Below the pieces are notes generated by a model. The model made no database searches, had not been told where the DNA came from, and was given only the letters and a program-made list of their open reading frames with translations. 64,000 nt of DNA from UMGS75 sp964507405 (GTDB taxonomy: Bacteria > Bacillota_I > Bacilli_A > ML615J-28 > CAG-313), in NCBI GenBank assembly GCA_964507405.1, contig CAZDPJ010000005.1, positions 1 through 64,000 of the forward strand, given 5' to 3'. A program made the position numbers and the translations under genes. This document shows, in pieces, positions 24,346 to 31,896 of this stretch; the first letter of the stretch is position 1, and every line of letters begins with the position of its first letter.

Positions 24346-26193
24346 ATGAATGGTATTAAAAAATTGGTTGTTTTATTTTTAATATGTTTTAGTATTTCTT
24401 TAAGTAGTTGTAATAAGAAAAATGAAGAAGAACTAAAAATACTAAAGGAAGCAAGTAATGAAATATTTATCCAAGAACTAATTTATGATGATATTACTTT
24501 ACCTTTATCAATAGGAAATGTTAGTGCTAGTTGGACTTCATCAAATCTTGATGTTTTGTCAAATACTGGTAAAGCATTTTTTCAAGATACTGATATTTTT
24601 GTTACACTAAAAGTTATCCTAAAATATGGTAATAGTAGTCTTGAAAAAGAATATAATGTTACTGTACTTAATAAAAATTCAATAGATGTAATTAATAATA
24701 AATTGAATAAAGATGTTGAATCATTTGAAATGGTAAGTGAAACAATTAGTGATTTGGAGTTTGTTACAAGTTATAAAAATTATAATGTAACTTGGCATTC
24801 TAAAAATTCAAATATAATTTCTAATACAGGTAAGGTAAATAGGAAAGAATTTGACCAAGAAGCTCAAGTTGTTGCTGTATTTAGTATTGGTGAGTTATCA
24901 ACATCGAAAAGCTTTAATATTAAAGTTTTAAAATATAGTGAATTAGAATTTATTCAACTTACATTAGAAAATATATCAATACCAAGTGCTGTATTTTTTG
25001 ATATAAAAGATGAGATGAAAATAAATTTACCAGATGGATATAAAGCGACTTGGAAAAGTAGTGATGAACTTGTAATTGATTCTACTGGTGTAGTCAATAG
25101 ACAAGAAGAAACCAAAGATATTAAATTGACAATTACTATCTCTGGGAAGGAGGAAACAATGTCAAAAGATTTTAATGTTAAAGTTTATGATAAAAATAGT
25201 GAATTGGTTAAACCACATCAAATAATTGAAAAAGCAATTAATTTTAATAAAGCATCATTTGATAATGTAATGCTAAATAATAATAATAAATTAGTTTTAA
25301 AAGAAGATGCAATAATTGGAAGTTATGAATCTGATGAAATCTCTACTTTAAATTTTTCTTCATTAATAGCTTCATGGGCTGCGACTTCCACTAAAACTTC
25401 AACTGTTGAATTAATGGTAAAAGCTAAAGTAAATAATGTATGGAGTGATTATATTACTTATAATCCATGGGGATTTGGACTTGAAAATAAATGTTATGAC
25501 CAAAATAATGGATTAATTAAATTATCAGATGATGAAGTTGTTGTTATTAATGAAAATGCATCTTGTATTAGGTATAAAGTTATTTTAAGAAGAGATACGT
25601 TAAATGATGTTTCACCTGAATTATCTTTAGTATCATTCGCACTTGAGGTTAGTAATTATAAGTTTAAAGTTGATATTAGTAAACTAGAAAAAGAAAAAAT
25701 TTATATTGTTCCTAAATTATATCAAATAGCAGTACCTAGCATTGGTAATAGTATTTGTAGTCCTACGACATCAACTATGCTTCTAAAATATATGGGAGAA
25801 GATTTTTCAATGTATGATGAGTTTGAACATCGATATATTGCCTATAAATTTAAAGAATATAATTCAGGCATCTTTGGAAATTGGGTTTATAATACAGTTG
25901 GTATGTCTTCATTTGGATATGATGCCTATGTCGCAAGAATGTATTCAGTAGATGAACTAATTTATCATTTAAGTACAGTCGGACCTTGTGGATTAAGTGT
26001 TAAAGGACAAATGACTTCAACTGAAAAAAGTTATTATACAAACGGTCATTTAATTGTTGCTATTGGCTATAAATATATTGATAATGTTCTCTATATTGTA
26101 TGTAATGATCCTAATGTACCTAATGTGTACTGTGAATATAGTATTAATGTTATTAAAAATACATGGCGTGATATAGCTTATGTTATAAAATAA
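24346..26193 (+). CDS. Surface lipoprotein with Ig-like repeats and C39-type peptidase domain
   Basis: A signal peptide ends in the lipobox LSSC (about residue 23). Three bacterial Ig-like repeats follow, marked by recurring WTSSN, WHSKNSNIISNTGKVN and WKSSDELVIDSTGVVN patterns (to about residue 285). A beta-rich part then leads to a C39-like cysteine-peptidase domain (about 455-615). This has Cys in CSPTTSTMLLKYMG, His in NGHLIVAIGY and a following CNDP, so the catalytic set looks complete. It probably cuts peptides at the cell surface; the target is unknown. GAGGTGA precedes the start. Confidence 0.8.
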   Translation: MNGIKKLVVLFLICFSISLSSCNKKNEEELKILKEASNEIFIQELIYDDITLPLSIGNVSASWTSSNLDVLSNTGKAFFQDTDIFVTLKVILKYGNSSLEKEYNVTVLNKNSIDVINNKLNKDVESFEMVSETISDLEFVTSYKNYNVTWHSKNSNIISNTGKVNRKEFDQEAQVVAVFSIGELSTSKSFNIKVLKYSELEFIQLTLENISIPSAVFFDIKDEMKINLPDGYKATWKSSDELVIDSTGVVNRQEETKDIKLTITISGKEETMSKDFNVKVYDKNSELVKPHQIIEKAINFNKASFDNVMLNNNNKLVLKEDAIIGSYESDEISTLNFSSLIASWAATSTKTSTVELMVKAKVNNVWSDYITYNPWGFGLENKCYDQNNGLIKLSDDEVVVINENASCIRYKVILRRDTLNDVSPELSLVSFALEVSNYKFKVDISKLEKEKIYIVPKLYQIAVPSIGNSICSPTTSTMLLKYMGEDFSMYDEFEHRYIAYKFKEYNSGIFGNWVYNTVGMSSFGYDAYVARMYSVDELIYHLSTVGPCGLSVKGQMTSTEKSYYTNGHLIVAIGYKYIDNVLYIVCNDPNVPNVYCEYSINVIKNTWRDIAYVIK

Positions 26194-26194
26194 G

Positions 26195-26220
26195 AAAAAG
26201 AGGTTTCCCTCTTTTTTTTA
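26195..26220. terminator. Bidirectional terminator
   Basis: AAAAAGAGG pairs with CCTCTTTTT around a four-base loop. It serves the C39-like gene (T run at 26212-26219) and the convergent beta-helix lipoprotein gene. Confidence 0.8.
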
Positions 26221-27477
26221 ATCTATTGTATTTACAACTTTTACATTTTCTTCTTTACAAGAAATTAGATTAAGTTTTTTCCCATAAAGATGACCTATTT
26301 GAAAACTATTATTTAGTTTTTGTGTTGAATCCCAAGTCAATCCATCTGTAAATAACTTAATGTTTTTAGCAAGACAATTTTCTAACTTAATATCTACGAC
26401 TCCAAGCCCGAAGAAGCACCCTGCCGTCGCATTACTACCTCCAATAAATGAATTTTCTATTTTACAGTCTTTAAAACTTGGAGAGTAAGTCTCTGAATAT
26501 CCAACAAAACCTCCACATTGCCAATTATTTATTACTTTAGAATTAATTACTTTTACATTATCAAAAGTAACATTTGCATAGTTTTTACCAATAATTACTC
26601 CTGCATATGTTTGATTTTTATTTGATGTTGTTTCAACCTTAATATTATCAAAAATAATATTTTTAAAAGTTAATTTTGATGTATTATAGGATATAATGCC
26701 ACCATTATCATTAATTTTAGTTTTTAGGTTTTTAATTGAATGGTTATTACCATCAATAGTTACATTATCTAACTTATTGTTTTTATTTGTGATTTGGTCA
26801 AATTCTTTATTTTCATAGTCAATATTTGTTAATAATTTAATTGTTTTGTCTTTAAAATCATGACCATTATTAATAGCATCTTTAAATAAATTTAAATCAG
26901 TAGAAGTTTTAATTCCTAATTCATTAGTATTTAAATTCGTATTTTCTACCGTACTTACTGTTGCTGCATTATCTATTTTTATTGTAAAACTAGTTGCTTG
27001 ATTATTCTTAATTATATTTTCTGGATAATTGATTGTTACTGTTAATTTCTTTTCTTTATCAATACCCTTTTTTAAAGTAAACCAAGAAGAATAAGCGTTC
27101 ATACCAAGGTATATCTTATTATCAATTGTAATTTCCATTTCTTTAAATAAATCATTGTTATCTAAAGTTGTAATAGAAACTTGAGTATTTATGTCAATAA
27201 TGCTATCATTTTTAATTATAATATCAAAGGTAAATTTATCAAGTGGTTCAATTTTATTAACTAATAATGTTTTATTATCATTATTAAGAGTAACTTGTCC
27301 ATTATTTACAAAGGTATTATTATTTTGTTCTTTATCTTTTGAATATGTTTTGATATTTTCTATTTTTATAGATGTTAGAATATCATCTTTTGTATCTTCT
27401 ATTTTTTTACATGAAGTAAAACTAATAAATAATAAGAAGATACATAATAATAAATATAATATTTTCTTTTTTTGCAT
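26218..27477 (-). CDS. Surface lipoprotein with GLUG/beta-helix-like repeats
   Basis: A signal peptide ends in a lipobox FTSC (about residue 23). A beta-rich middle (about 40-190) is followed by a run of short repeats (about 215-410). Patterns such as VTIDGNNHSIKNLK, LTFKNIIFDNIKV, VTFDNVKVINSKV and GGFVGYSE are typical of GLUG or right-handed beta-helix surface proteins. No enzyme motif is seen, so adhesion or surface structure is plausible. The ribosome-binding site close to the ATG is weak; a GGAGG lies about 40 bases upstream with a hairpin in between. It faces the C39-like lipoprotein gene. Confidence 0.7.
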   Translation of the reverse strand: MQKKKILYLLLCIFLLFISFTSCKKIEDTKDDILTSIKIENIKTYSKDKEQNNNTFVNNGQVTLNNDNKTLLVNKIEPLDKFTFDIIIKNDSIIDINTQVSITTLDNNDLFKEMEITIDNKIYLGMNAYSSWFTLKKGIDKEKKLTVTINYPENIIKNNQATSFTIKIDNAATVSTVENTNLNTNELGIKTSTDLNLFKDAINNGHDFKDKTIKLLTNIDYENKEFDQITNKNNKLDNVTIDGNNHSIKNLKTKINDNGGIISYNTSKLTFKNIIFDNIKVETTSNKNQTYAGVIIGKNYANVTFDNVKVINSKVINNWQCGGFVGYSETYSPSFKDCKIENSFIGGSNATAGCFFGLGVVDIKLENCLAKNIKLFTDGLTWDSTQKLNNSFQIGHLYGKKLNLISCKEENVKVVNTID

Positions 27478-27639
27478 ATTTTTCTATTTAATATTATGTT
27501 TAAATATTAAATTTTCCTCCACAATTATATTATTTGTTTAAATTTTATAATTATACAAATAAAGTAAGCATTTTCATAAATAAAAAGAATGTTAAAAATA
27601 TTGTTTTATTGTATAATTAGAATATGGAGGAATTTACTT

Positions 27640-28857
27640 ATGAATAAAGGGTCTTGCATGATTGGACAATCTGGTGGTCCGACTGCTGTTATTAATGCTA
27701 GTTTACAAGGTATTATCGAAGAAGCAAAGAAGAAAGATGTATTTGACCATGTTTATGGTTTATTAAATGGTATCGATGGATTACTAAATGAAAGATTTGT
27801 TGATTTTAATGACTATAATTTAGATGAATTAAAATTATTAAAAACAACTCCAGCCGCTGCTCTTGGGTCAGTTAGATATAAACTTCCTGATTCATTTGAT
27901 GATGAAGTATATTATTTAATTGAAAAAATATTTAAAAAATATGATATTAAATGCTTTTATTATATTGGTGGAAATGATTCAATGGATACATGCCATAAAT
28001 TAGGTGAATTCTTAAAAAAAATAAAATATGATTGTAAGGTAATTGGAATTCCCAAAACAATTGATAATGATATCGTTGGAATTGATCATACACCTGGATA
28101 TGGTTCCGCTGCCAAGTTTATTTATACAACAATTAGTGAAATATATGAAGATACTAAAGTATATCAAAAGGGTCGTGTAACATTTGTTGAAGTAATGGGA
28201 AGAGATAGTGGATGGTTAACCGCATCAACTAAACTTGCTTCATTTGTTGGTAATGGACCTGATTTAATATATTTACCTGAACATCCTTTTGAAATAAGTA
28301 AATTCTTAGAAGATGTAAGTAAAATATATAAAGAAAAAAGAAGAGCTTTAGTTGTTGTTTCTGAAGGTATAAGAGATAAAAATAATAATTATATTTTACA
28401 ACAAAGACTATACAATCAAAATGATAGTTTCGGTCACTTACAATTAGGTGGAGTTGGAATGGTTCTTGGTGAAATTGTTAGTAAAGAATTAAAATTACCT
28501 GTCAGAAGTGTGGAATTAAATATTTTACAAAGATGTGCTAGTCATTTACTTTCTAAAGTTGATGTTGATGAAGCTTATAATTGTGGTAAATATGGTGTTA
28601 TATTTTATATTCAAGGTAAAACTGATGTTATGGTAACATATAATAGAAAAAGTGGTAGTAAGTATTGTATAAAGTATGAGACGATTCCTTTATCTAATGT
28701 TGCTAACTTTGTAAAAGAAGTACCTAGTCACTTTTTGAATGAAAGAGGAAATAATATTACTGATGATTTTGTAGAGTATGCATTACCATTAATTCAAGGT
28801 GATGTTACAATACCAAAGTCTAATGGCATAATCAAATATTTCAAAATTAAAAAATAG
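27640..28857 (+). CDS. pfp: 6-phosphofructokinase, probably pyrophosphate-dependent
   Basis: It catalyses the phosphorylation of fructose 6-phosphate in glycolysis. Two positions that separate donor types are visible. GGNDS (about 103-107) has Asp where ATP enzymes have Gly (GGDGS), and PKTIDNDI has Lys where ATP enzymes have Gly. Both indicate PPi as phosphate donor, which makes the step reversible. The start MIGQSGGPTAV binds phosphate. ATG 27640 is chosen because GGAGG lies just upstream; the open frame extends further without support. The terminator begins inside the stop region. Confidence 0.88.
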   Translation: MNKGSCMIGQSGGPTAVINASLQGIIEEAKKKDVFDHVYGLLNGIDGLLNERFVDFNDYNLDELKLLKTTPAAALGSVRYKLPDSFDDEVYYLIEKIFKKYDIKCFYYIGGNDSMDTCHKLGEFLKKIKYDCKVIGIPKTIDNDIVGIDHTPGYGSAAKFIYTTISEIYEDTKVYQKGRVTFVEVMGRDSGWLTASTKLASFVGNGPDLIYLPEHPFEISKFLEDVSKIYKEKRRALVVVSEGIRDKNNNYILQQRLYNQNDSFGHLQLGGVGMVLGEIVSKELKLPVRSVELNILQRCASHLLSKVDVDEAYNCGKYGVIFYIQGKTDVMVTYNRKSGSKYCIKYETIPLSNVANFVKEVPSHFLNERGNNITDDFVEYALPLIQGDVTIPKSNGIIKYFKIKK

Positions 28858-28881
28858 GAGGTCTTTTGGCCTCTATTTTTT
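28851..28881 (+). terminator. Rho-independent terminator of pfp
   Basis: AAAATAGGAGG pairs with CCTCTATTTT (one bulged G) and is followed by Ts. The stem includes the stop codon of the phosphofructokinase gene. Confidence 0.75.
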
Positions 28882-28933
28882 CCAAGTTATTTATAATTTA
28901 ATCTTTTCATACATAATATAAAAATAAAAATGA

Positions 28934-29124
28934 GTTAATCTTGGAAGTGTTTATGAGAGTATAGTTGTAAATAAGTTAAAAAGCCATGTTAGAAAACTAT
29001 TGTATTATTATAATCGAAATAATGGTGAAACTAATTTTTAATTGATGATTATCTTACTCTTTCATTAATACGTATTGAAGTAAAATTAGGAAAAGATTTT
29101 TCTGTTCATTTATGGCTTTTGTAA
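28934..29124 (+). pseudogene. Remnant of a DUF4143-type AAA ATPase (C-terminal end)
   Basis: Two broken frames together read like the C-terminal domain of DUF4143 ATPases. The first (28934-29037) gives VNLGSVYESIVVNKLKSHVR and then KLLYYYNRNNGETNF. The second, shifted frame (about 29041-29124) gives IDDYLTLSLIRIEVKLGKDF and then SVHLWLL. Family members typically read GxxYENxVxxEL...LYYY...GEVDFLI...PIEVKSGKD. There is no start, the rest of the gene is absent, and a frameshift splits what remains. It appears to be the relic of an acquired gene lost by deletion next to tRNA-Lys. Confidence 0.65.
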
Positions 29125-29138
29125 TAAATTAGAAAATA

Positions 29139-29162
29139 CTCTGTAAAACTTTATTTACAGAG
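29139..29162. other. Nine-base-pair hairpin
   Basis: CTCTGTAAA pairs perfectly with TTTACAGAG around a six-base loop. The T tail is poor on both strands, so it may be the old terminator of the decayed gene. Confidence 0.4.
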
Positions 29163-29172
29163 CTTTATTAAT

Positions 29173-29203
29173 AAAAAAAAGTTCAATATTTTACGTATTG
29201 AAC
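29173..29203 (-). terminator. Terminator of tRNA-Lys
   Basis: On the minus strand GTTCAATA pairs with TATTGAAC (seven-base loop), followed by eight Ts, 14 bases after the tRNA 3' end. Confidence 0.85.
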
Positions 29204-29217
29204 CTCTATCTTTCAAA

Positions 29218-29293
29218 TGGTACACCCTCAGGGACTCGAACCCTGGACCCACTGATTAAGAGTCAGTTGCTCTACCAACTGAGCTAAGGGTGC
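29218..29293 (-). tRNA. tRNA-Lys (CTT)
   Basis: The minus strand forms a complete cloverleaf with GCACCCT/AGGGTGT acceptor arms, GGTTCGAGTCC in the T arm and an encoded CCA. The anticodon stem ACTGA/TCAGT closes loop CTCTTAA with anticodon CTT, which reads AAG. Confidence 0.95.
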
Positions 29294-29311
29294 ATAACAA
29301 CTTGCTAGAAT

Positions 29312-29340
29312 ATTATACACTAAATGTTGAATCTTTGCAA
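29312..29340 (-). promoter_or_regulatory. SigA-type promoter of tRNA-Lys
   Basis: On the minus strand TTGCAA (29335-29340) and TATAAT (29312-29317) are 17 bases apart, 18 bases upstream of the tRNA. Confidence 0.7.
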
Positions 29341-29369
29341 TTTATTTGCCTATTATTTCAAAAAATATA

Positions 29370-29383
29370 AGACTAATTAGTCT
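29370..29383. promoter_or_regulatory. 14-base perfect palindrome, possible operator
   Basis: AGACTAATTAGTCT is self-complementary and lies eight bases upstream of the -35 box of the 5'-nucleotidase gene. A related half site (ATTAGACT, 29398-29405) overlaps the promoter spacer. Confidence 0.35.
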
Positions 29384-29390
29384 ATTAAAG

Positions 29391-29419
29391 TTGAAATATT
29401 AGACTTATTATGATATAAT
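29391..29419 (+). promoter_or_regulatory. SigA-type promoter of the 5'-nucleotidase gene
   Basis: TTGAAA (29391-29396) and TATAAT (29414-29419) are 17 bases apart, 25 bases before the start. Confidence 0.75.
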
Positions 29420-29444
29420 ATTATTATAAAATAAGGAGAATTGA

Positions 29445-30926
29445 ATGAATAAAGTTAATAGATTTTTAAAGTATATTTCATTAGTTTTAGTCTTTTTATT
29501 AATGGTAACTTTAGGCTTATCATGTAAAAAGGATAATGATGAATTAGATTTACAAAAGAAAATAACAATATATACAGTAAATGATTTTCATGGAGCGATT
29601 AAAGAAAAAGCTAGTCTTGTTGGTGATTATTTAATTAATGCGAAAGACGAGAATAGTGTTATTATATCTGCTGGTGATATGTTTCAAGGTTCAGCTTTAT
29701 CTAATTATAGTTATGGCCTAGATATGGTTAATTTAATGAATATGATGTCTTTTGATAGTATGACTGTTGGGAATCATGAGTTTGACTGGAGTCTTGATAC
29801 CGTGTTAAATTATTTTGATGGTGATGATACTAATGGTGAGGCTAATTTTCCTTTACTTGGTTGTAATGTTATAGACAAAAGAACTAGTACGCTTCCTATA
29901 AATATGCAACCATATGAAATTATTACTCGTAATGATCTTAATATTGGAATCATTGGTTATATGGGACTTGGACTTGAATCAGATATTACTGAATCAATGG
30001 TTGCTAATTATGAATTTATTGACCCAACAACAGAAATAAGAAAATATTCTAAAGAATTAAGAACTACTAAAGATGTTGATATTGTTATTGCTGTAGGACA
30101 TGATGCTTCAACTCTTACTAATCGTAATATTTCTAATTTATCTGATGATGAAAGAGTAGATGCGATTGTTAATGGTCATACGCATGTTAATACAAAAGGT
30201 GTAAATAGAAGAATTAGTGATGAAGTTAAAGTACCTTATGTTCAAGCGGGTTCATCTGGTGAATATGTAGGTATTATTGAACTTACTTACAGTATGAATG
30301 AACAAAAGGTTATTGATGGAGTTGCCTCCAGCAAAAAAATTAAAGATACTGATTCTAAGAATGAAAAAATACAAAAGTATGTTGATGATTTAGTTGAAAA
30401 TACATCATCTGTATTTGAAAAAGTTATTGGTTATGCGGGATGTGATGTGAATAATGTACAAGGTATTAGATGGGCATGTAATTCAATTTTAAAATATTGT
30501 CAAGATAATTATTTAAATTGTGATGTTGCATTTACCAATACTGGTGGTATAAGAGAAGCAGCATTCCCTATTTATAAAGATGAAGCTATCACGGTGGAAA
30601 GAATTTATCAAATGATGCCATTTGATAATGCGATTAAACTAGTAACAATAAAAGGAAATGTCTTAAGAAGTTTAATTCAAAATAAAGGAGAACTTGCTTA
30701 TAGTGAGGATAGCGTTACTGTTTCAGGTGCATCTATTTATATTCATAATGAATTATTAAACGATGAACTGGAATACCGAGTTGCAATTGTGGATTATATC
30801 TTTGATAAGGATTCATATCCATTTAAAAAAGGAACCAATGTTGTAACTGTTGATAAAATATTAAGAGATATTTTAATTGTTACAATTGAAATAGATAATG
30901 CGAATGAACGTAAAAGTTTTATATAG
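29445..30926 (+). CDS. Surface lipoprotein 5'-nucleotidase/metallophosphatase
   Basis: A signal peptide ends in a lipobox LSC (about residue 27). The metallophosphatase domain is complete: NDFHG, AGDMFQGS, VGNHEFDW, VAVGHD and NGHTHV are the metal ligands in order. A 5_nucleotid_C domain follows (about 325-450), with TNTGGIREA and MMPFDNAI for substrate binding. Such UshA-type enzymes release phosphate and nucleosides from nucleotides outside the cell. Together with the surface nuclease it could feed nucleoside uptake. AAGGAG precedes the start, and DegV follows after 11 bases. Confidence 0.88.
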   Translation: MNKVNRFLKYISLVLVFLLMVTLGLSCKKDNDELDLQKKITIYTVNDFHGAIKEKASLVGDYLINAKDENSVIISAGDMFQGSALSNYSYGLDMVNLMNMMSFDSMTVGNHEFDWSLDTVLNYFDGDDTNGEANFPLLGCNVIDKRTSTLPINMQPYEIITRNDLNIGIIGYMGLGLESDITESMVANYEFIDPTTEIRKYSKELRTTKDVDIVIAVGHDASTLTNRNISNLSDDERVDAIVNGHTHVNTKGVNRRISDEVKVPYVQAGSSGEYVGIIELTYSMNEQKVIDGVASSKKIKDTDSKNEKIQKYVDDLVENTSSVFEKVIGYAGCDVNNVQGIRWACNSILKYCQDNYLNCDVAFTNTGGIREAAFPIYKDEAITVERIYQMMPFDNAIKLVTIKGNVLRSLIQNKGELAYSEDSVTVSGASIYIHNELLNDELEYRVAIVDYIFDKDSYPFKKGTNVVTVDKILRDILIVTIEIDNANERKSFI

Positions 30927-30937
30927 GAAGGTATTGT

Positions 30938-31822
30938 ATGAGTAGAAAAGTTATAATTGCAAGTGATAGTACTTGTGACTTATCAAAAGAATTAATTGAA
31001 CAATATGATGTTAAAATAATTCCACTTTATATTAATTTTGGAGAAAATAGTTATAGAGATAATTTAGAAATTAATCTTGATGAATTATATAAAATGGTGA
31101 AAGAAAAAAATGAAATGCCAAAAACATCAGCCATTTCACCTAAAGATATTCATAATTTCTTTAAACAATTTGTAGATGAAGGATATGATGTATTTTATAC
31201 TGGTATTGGTTCTGCTTTATCATCAACTTTTCAAACCGCGATGATTGTATCTGAAGATTTTGATGGACATGTTGTTTGTGTTGATAGTGCTAATTTATCA
31301 ACTGGTATTGGTTTACTTGTTTTAAAAGCATGTACCTTTAGAGATAAAGGCATGAATGTAAATGAAATTGCTGAAGAAATTAGAAATATTGTTCCTCGTG
31401 TAAAAGCCCAATTTGTAGTTGAAACTTTAGATTATTTACATAAAGGTGGAAGATGTAGTGGAACAACTAAATTTATTAGTAGTGTTTTAAGAATTAAACC
31501 AATGATTGTTGTACGCGAAGGTAAAATGACAGTTGGTAAAAAATTTATTGGTTCAATGAAAAAATCAGTTATGGGAATGACTAAATTATTTTTAAGTGAT
31601 GTTGATCACTTAGATCCTGAGTTTGTTTTTATTACCCATACTCATGCTGAACCTAAAGTGCCTCTAATCCAAGAGATGATTAAAGATGTACATGTTGACC
31701 ATCTTTATGATACAGTTGCTGGTTGTGTTATTGGTTCTCACTGTGGACCAGGAACAATTGGTATTCTTTATATTTTAAAAGATCAACAAGTTAAATTAGA
31801 AGAATCAGAAAATGATCTTTAA
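30938..31822 (+). CDS. DegV-family fatty-acid-binding protein
   Basis: DegV-like proteins bind a single fatty acid, and some (FakB) present it to the kinase FakA. The typical opening IIASDSTCDLSKEL, the sequence TSAISPKDI (lipid carboxylate contact region, about 63-71) and TGIGSALSSTFQTA (about 88-101) are present. The 294-residue length is normal. No fakA is visible nearby. AGGAAGG precedes the start. A hairpin terminator follows. Confidence 0.88.
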   Translation: MSRKVIIASDSTCDLSKELIEQYDVKIIPLYINFGENSYRDNLEINLDELYKMVKEKNEMPKTSAISPKDIHNFFKQFVDEGYDVFYTGIGSALSSTFQTAMIVSEDFDGHVVCVDSANLSTGIGLLVLKACTFRDKGMNVNEIAEEIRNIVPRVKAQFVVETLDYLHKGGRCSGTTKFISSVLRIKPMIVVREGKMTVGKKFIGSMKKSVMGMTKLFLSDVDHLDPEFVFITHTHAEPKVPLIQEMIKDVHVDHLYDTVAGCVIGSHCGPGTIGILYILKDQQVKLEESENDL

Positions 31823-31826
31823 TATA

Positions 31827-31863
31827 ATGCTTCATTGGTTTTAAAGCTAATGAAGCTTTCTTT
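31827..31863 (+). terminator. Rho-independent terminator after degV
   Basis: GCTTCATT (31829-31836) pairs with AATGAAGC (31849-31856), followed by TTTCTTT. Confidence 0.7.
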
Positions 31864-31896
31864 ATAAATATTATATATAATAAGGAAGGTAAGTCT

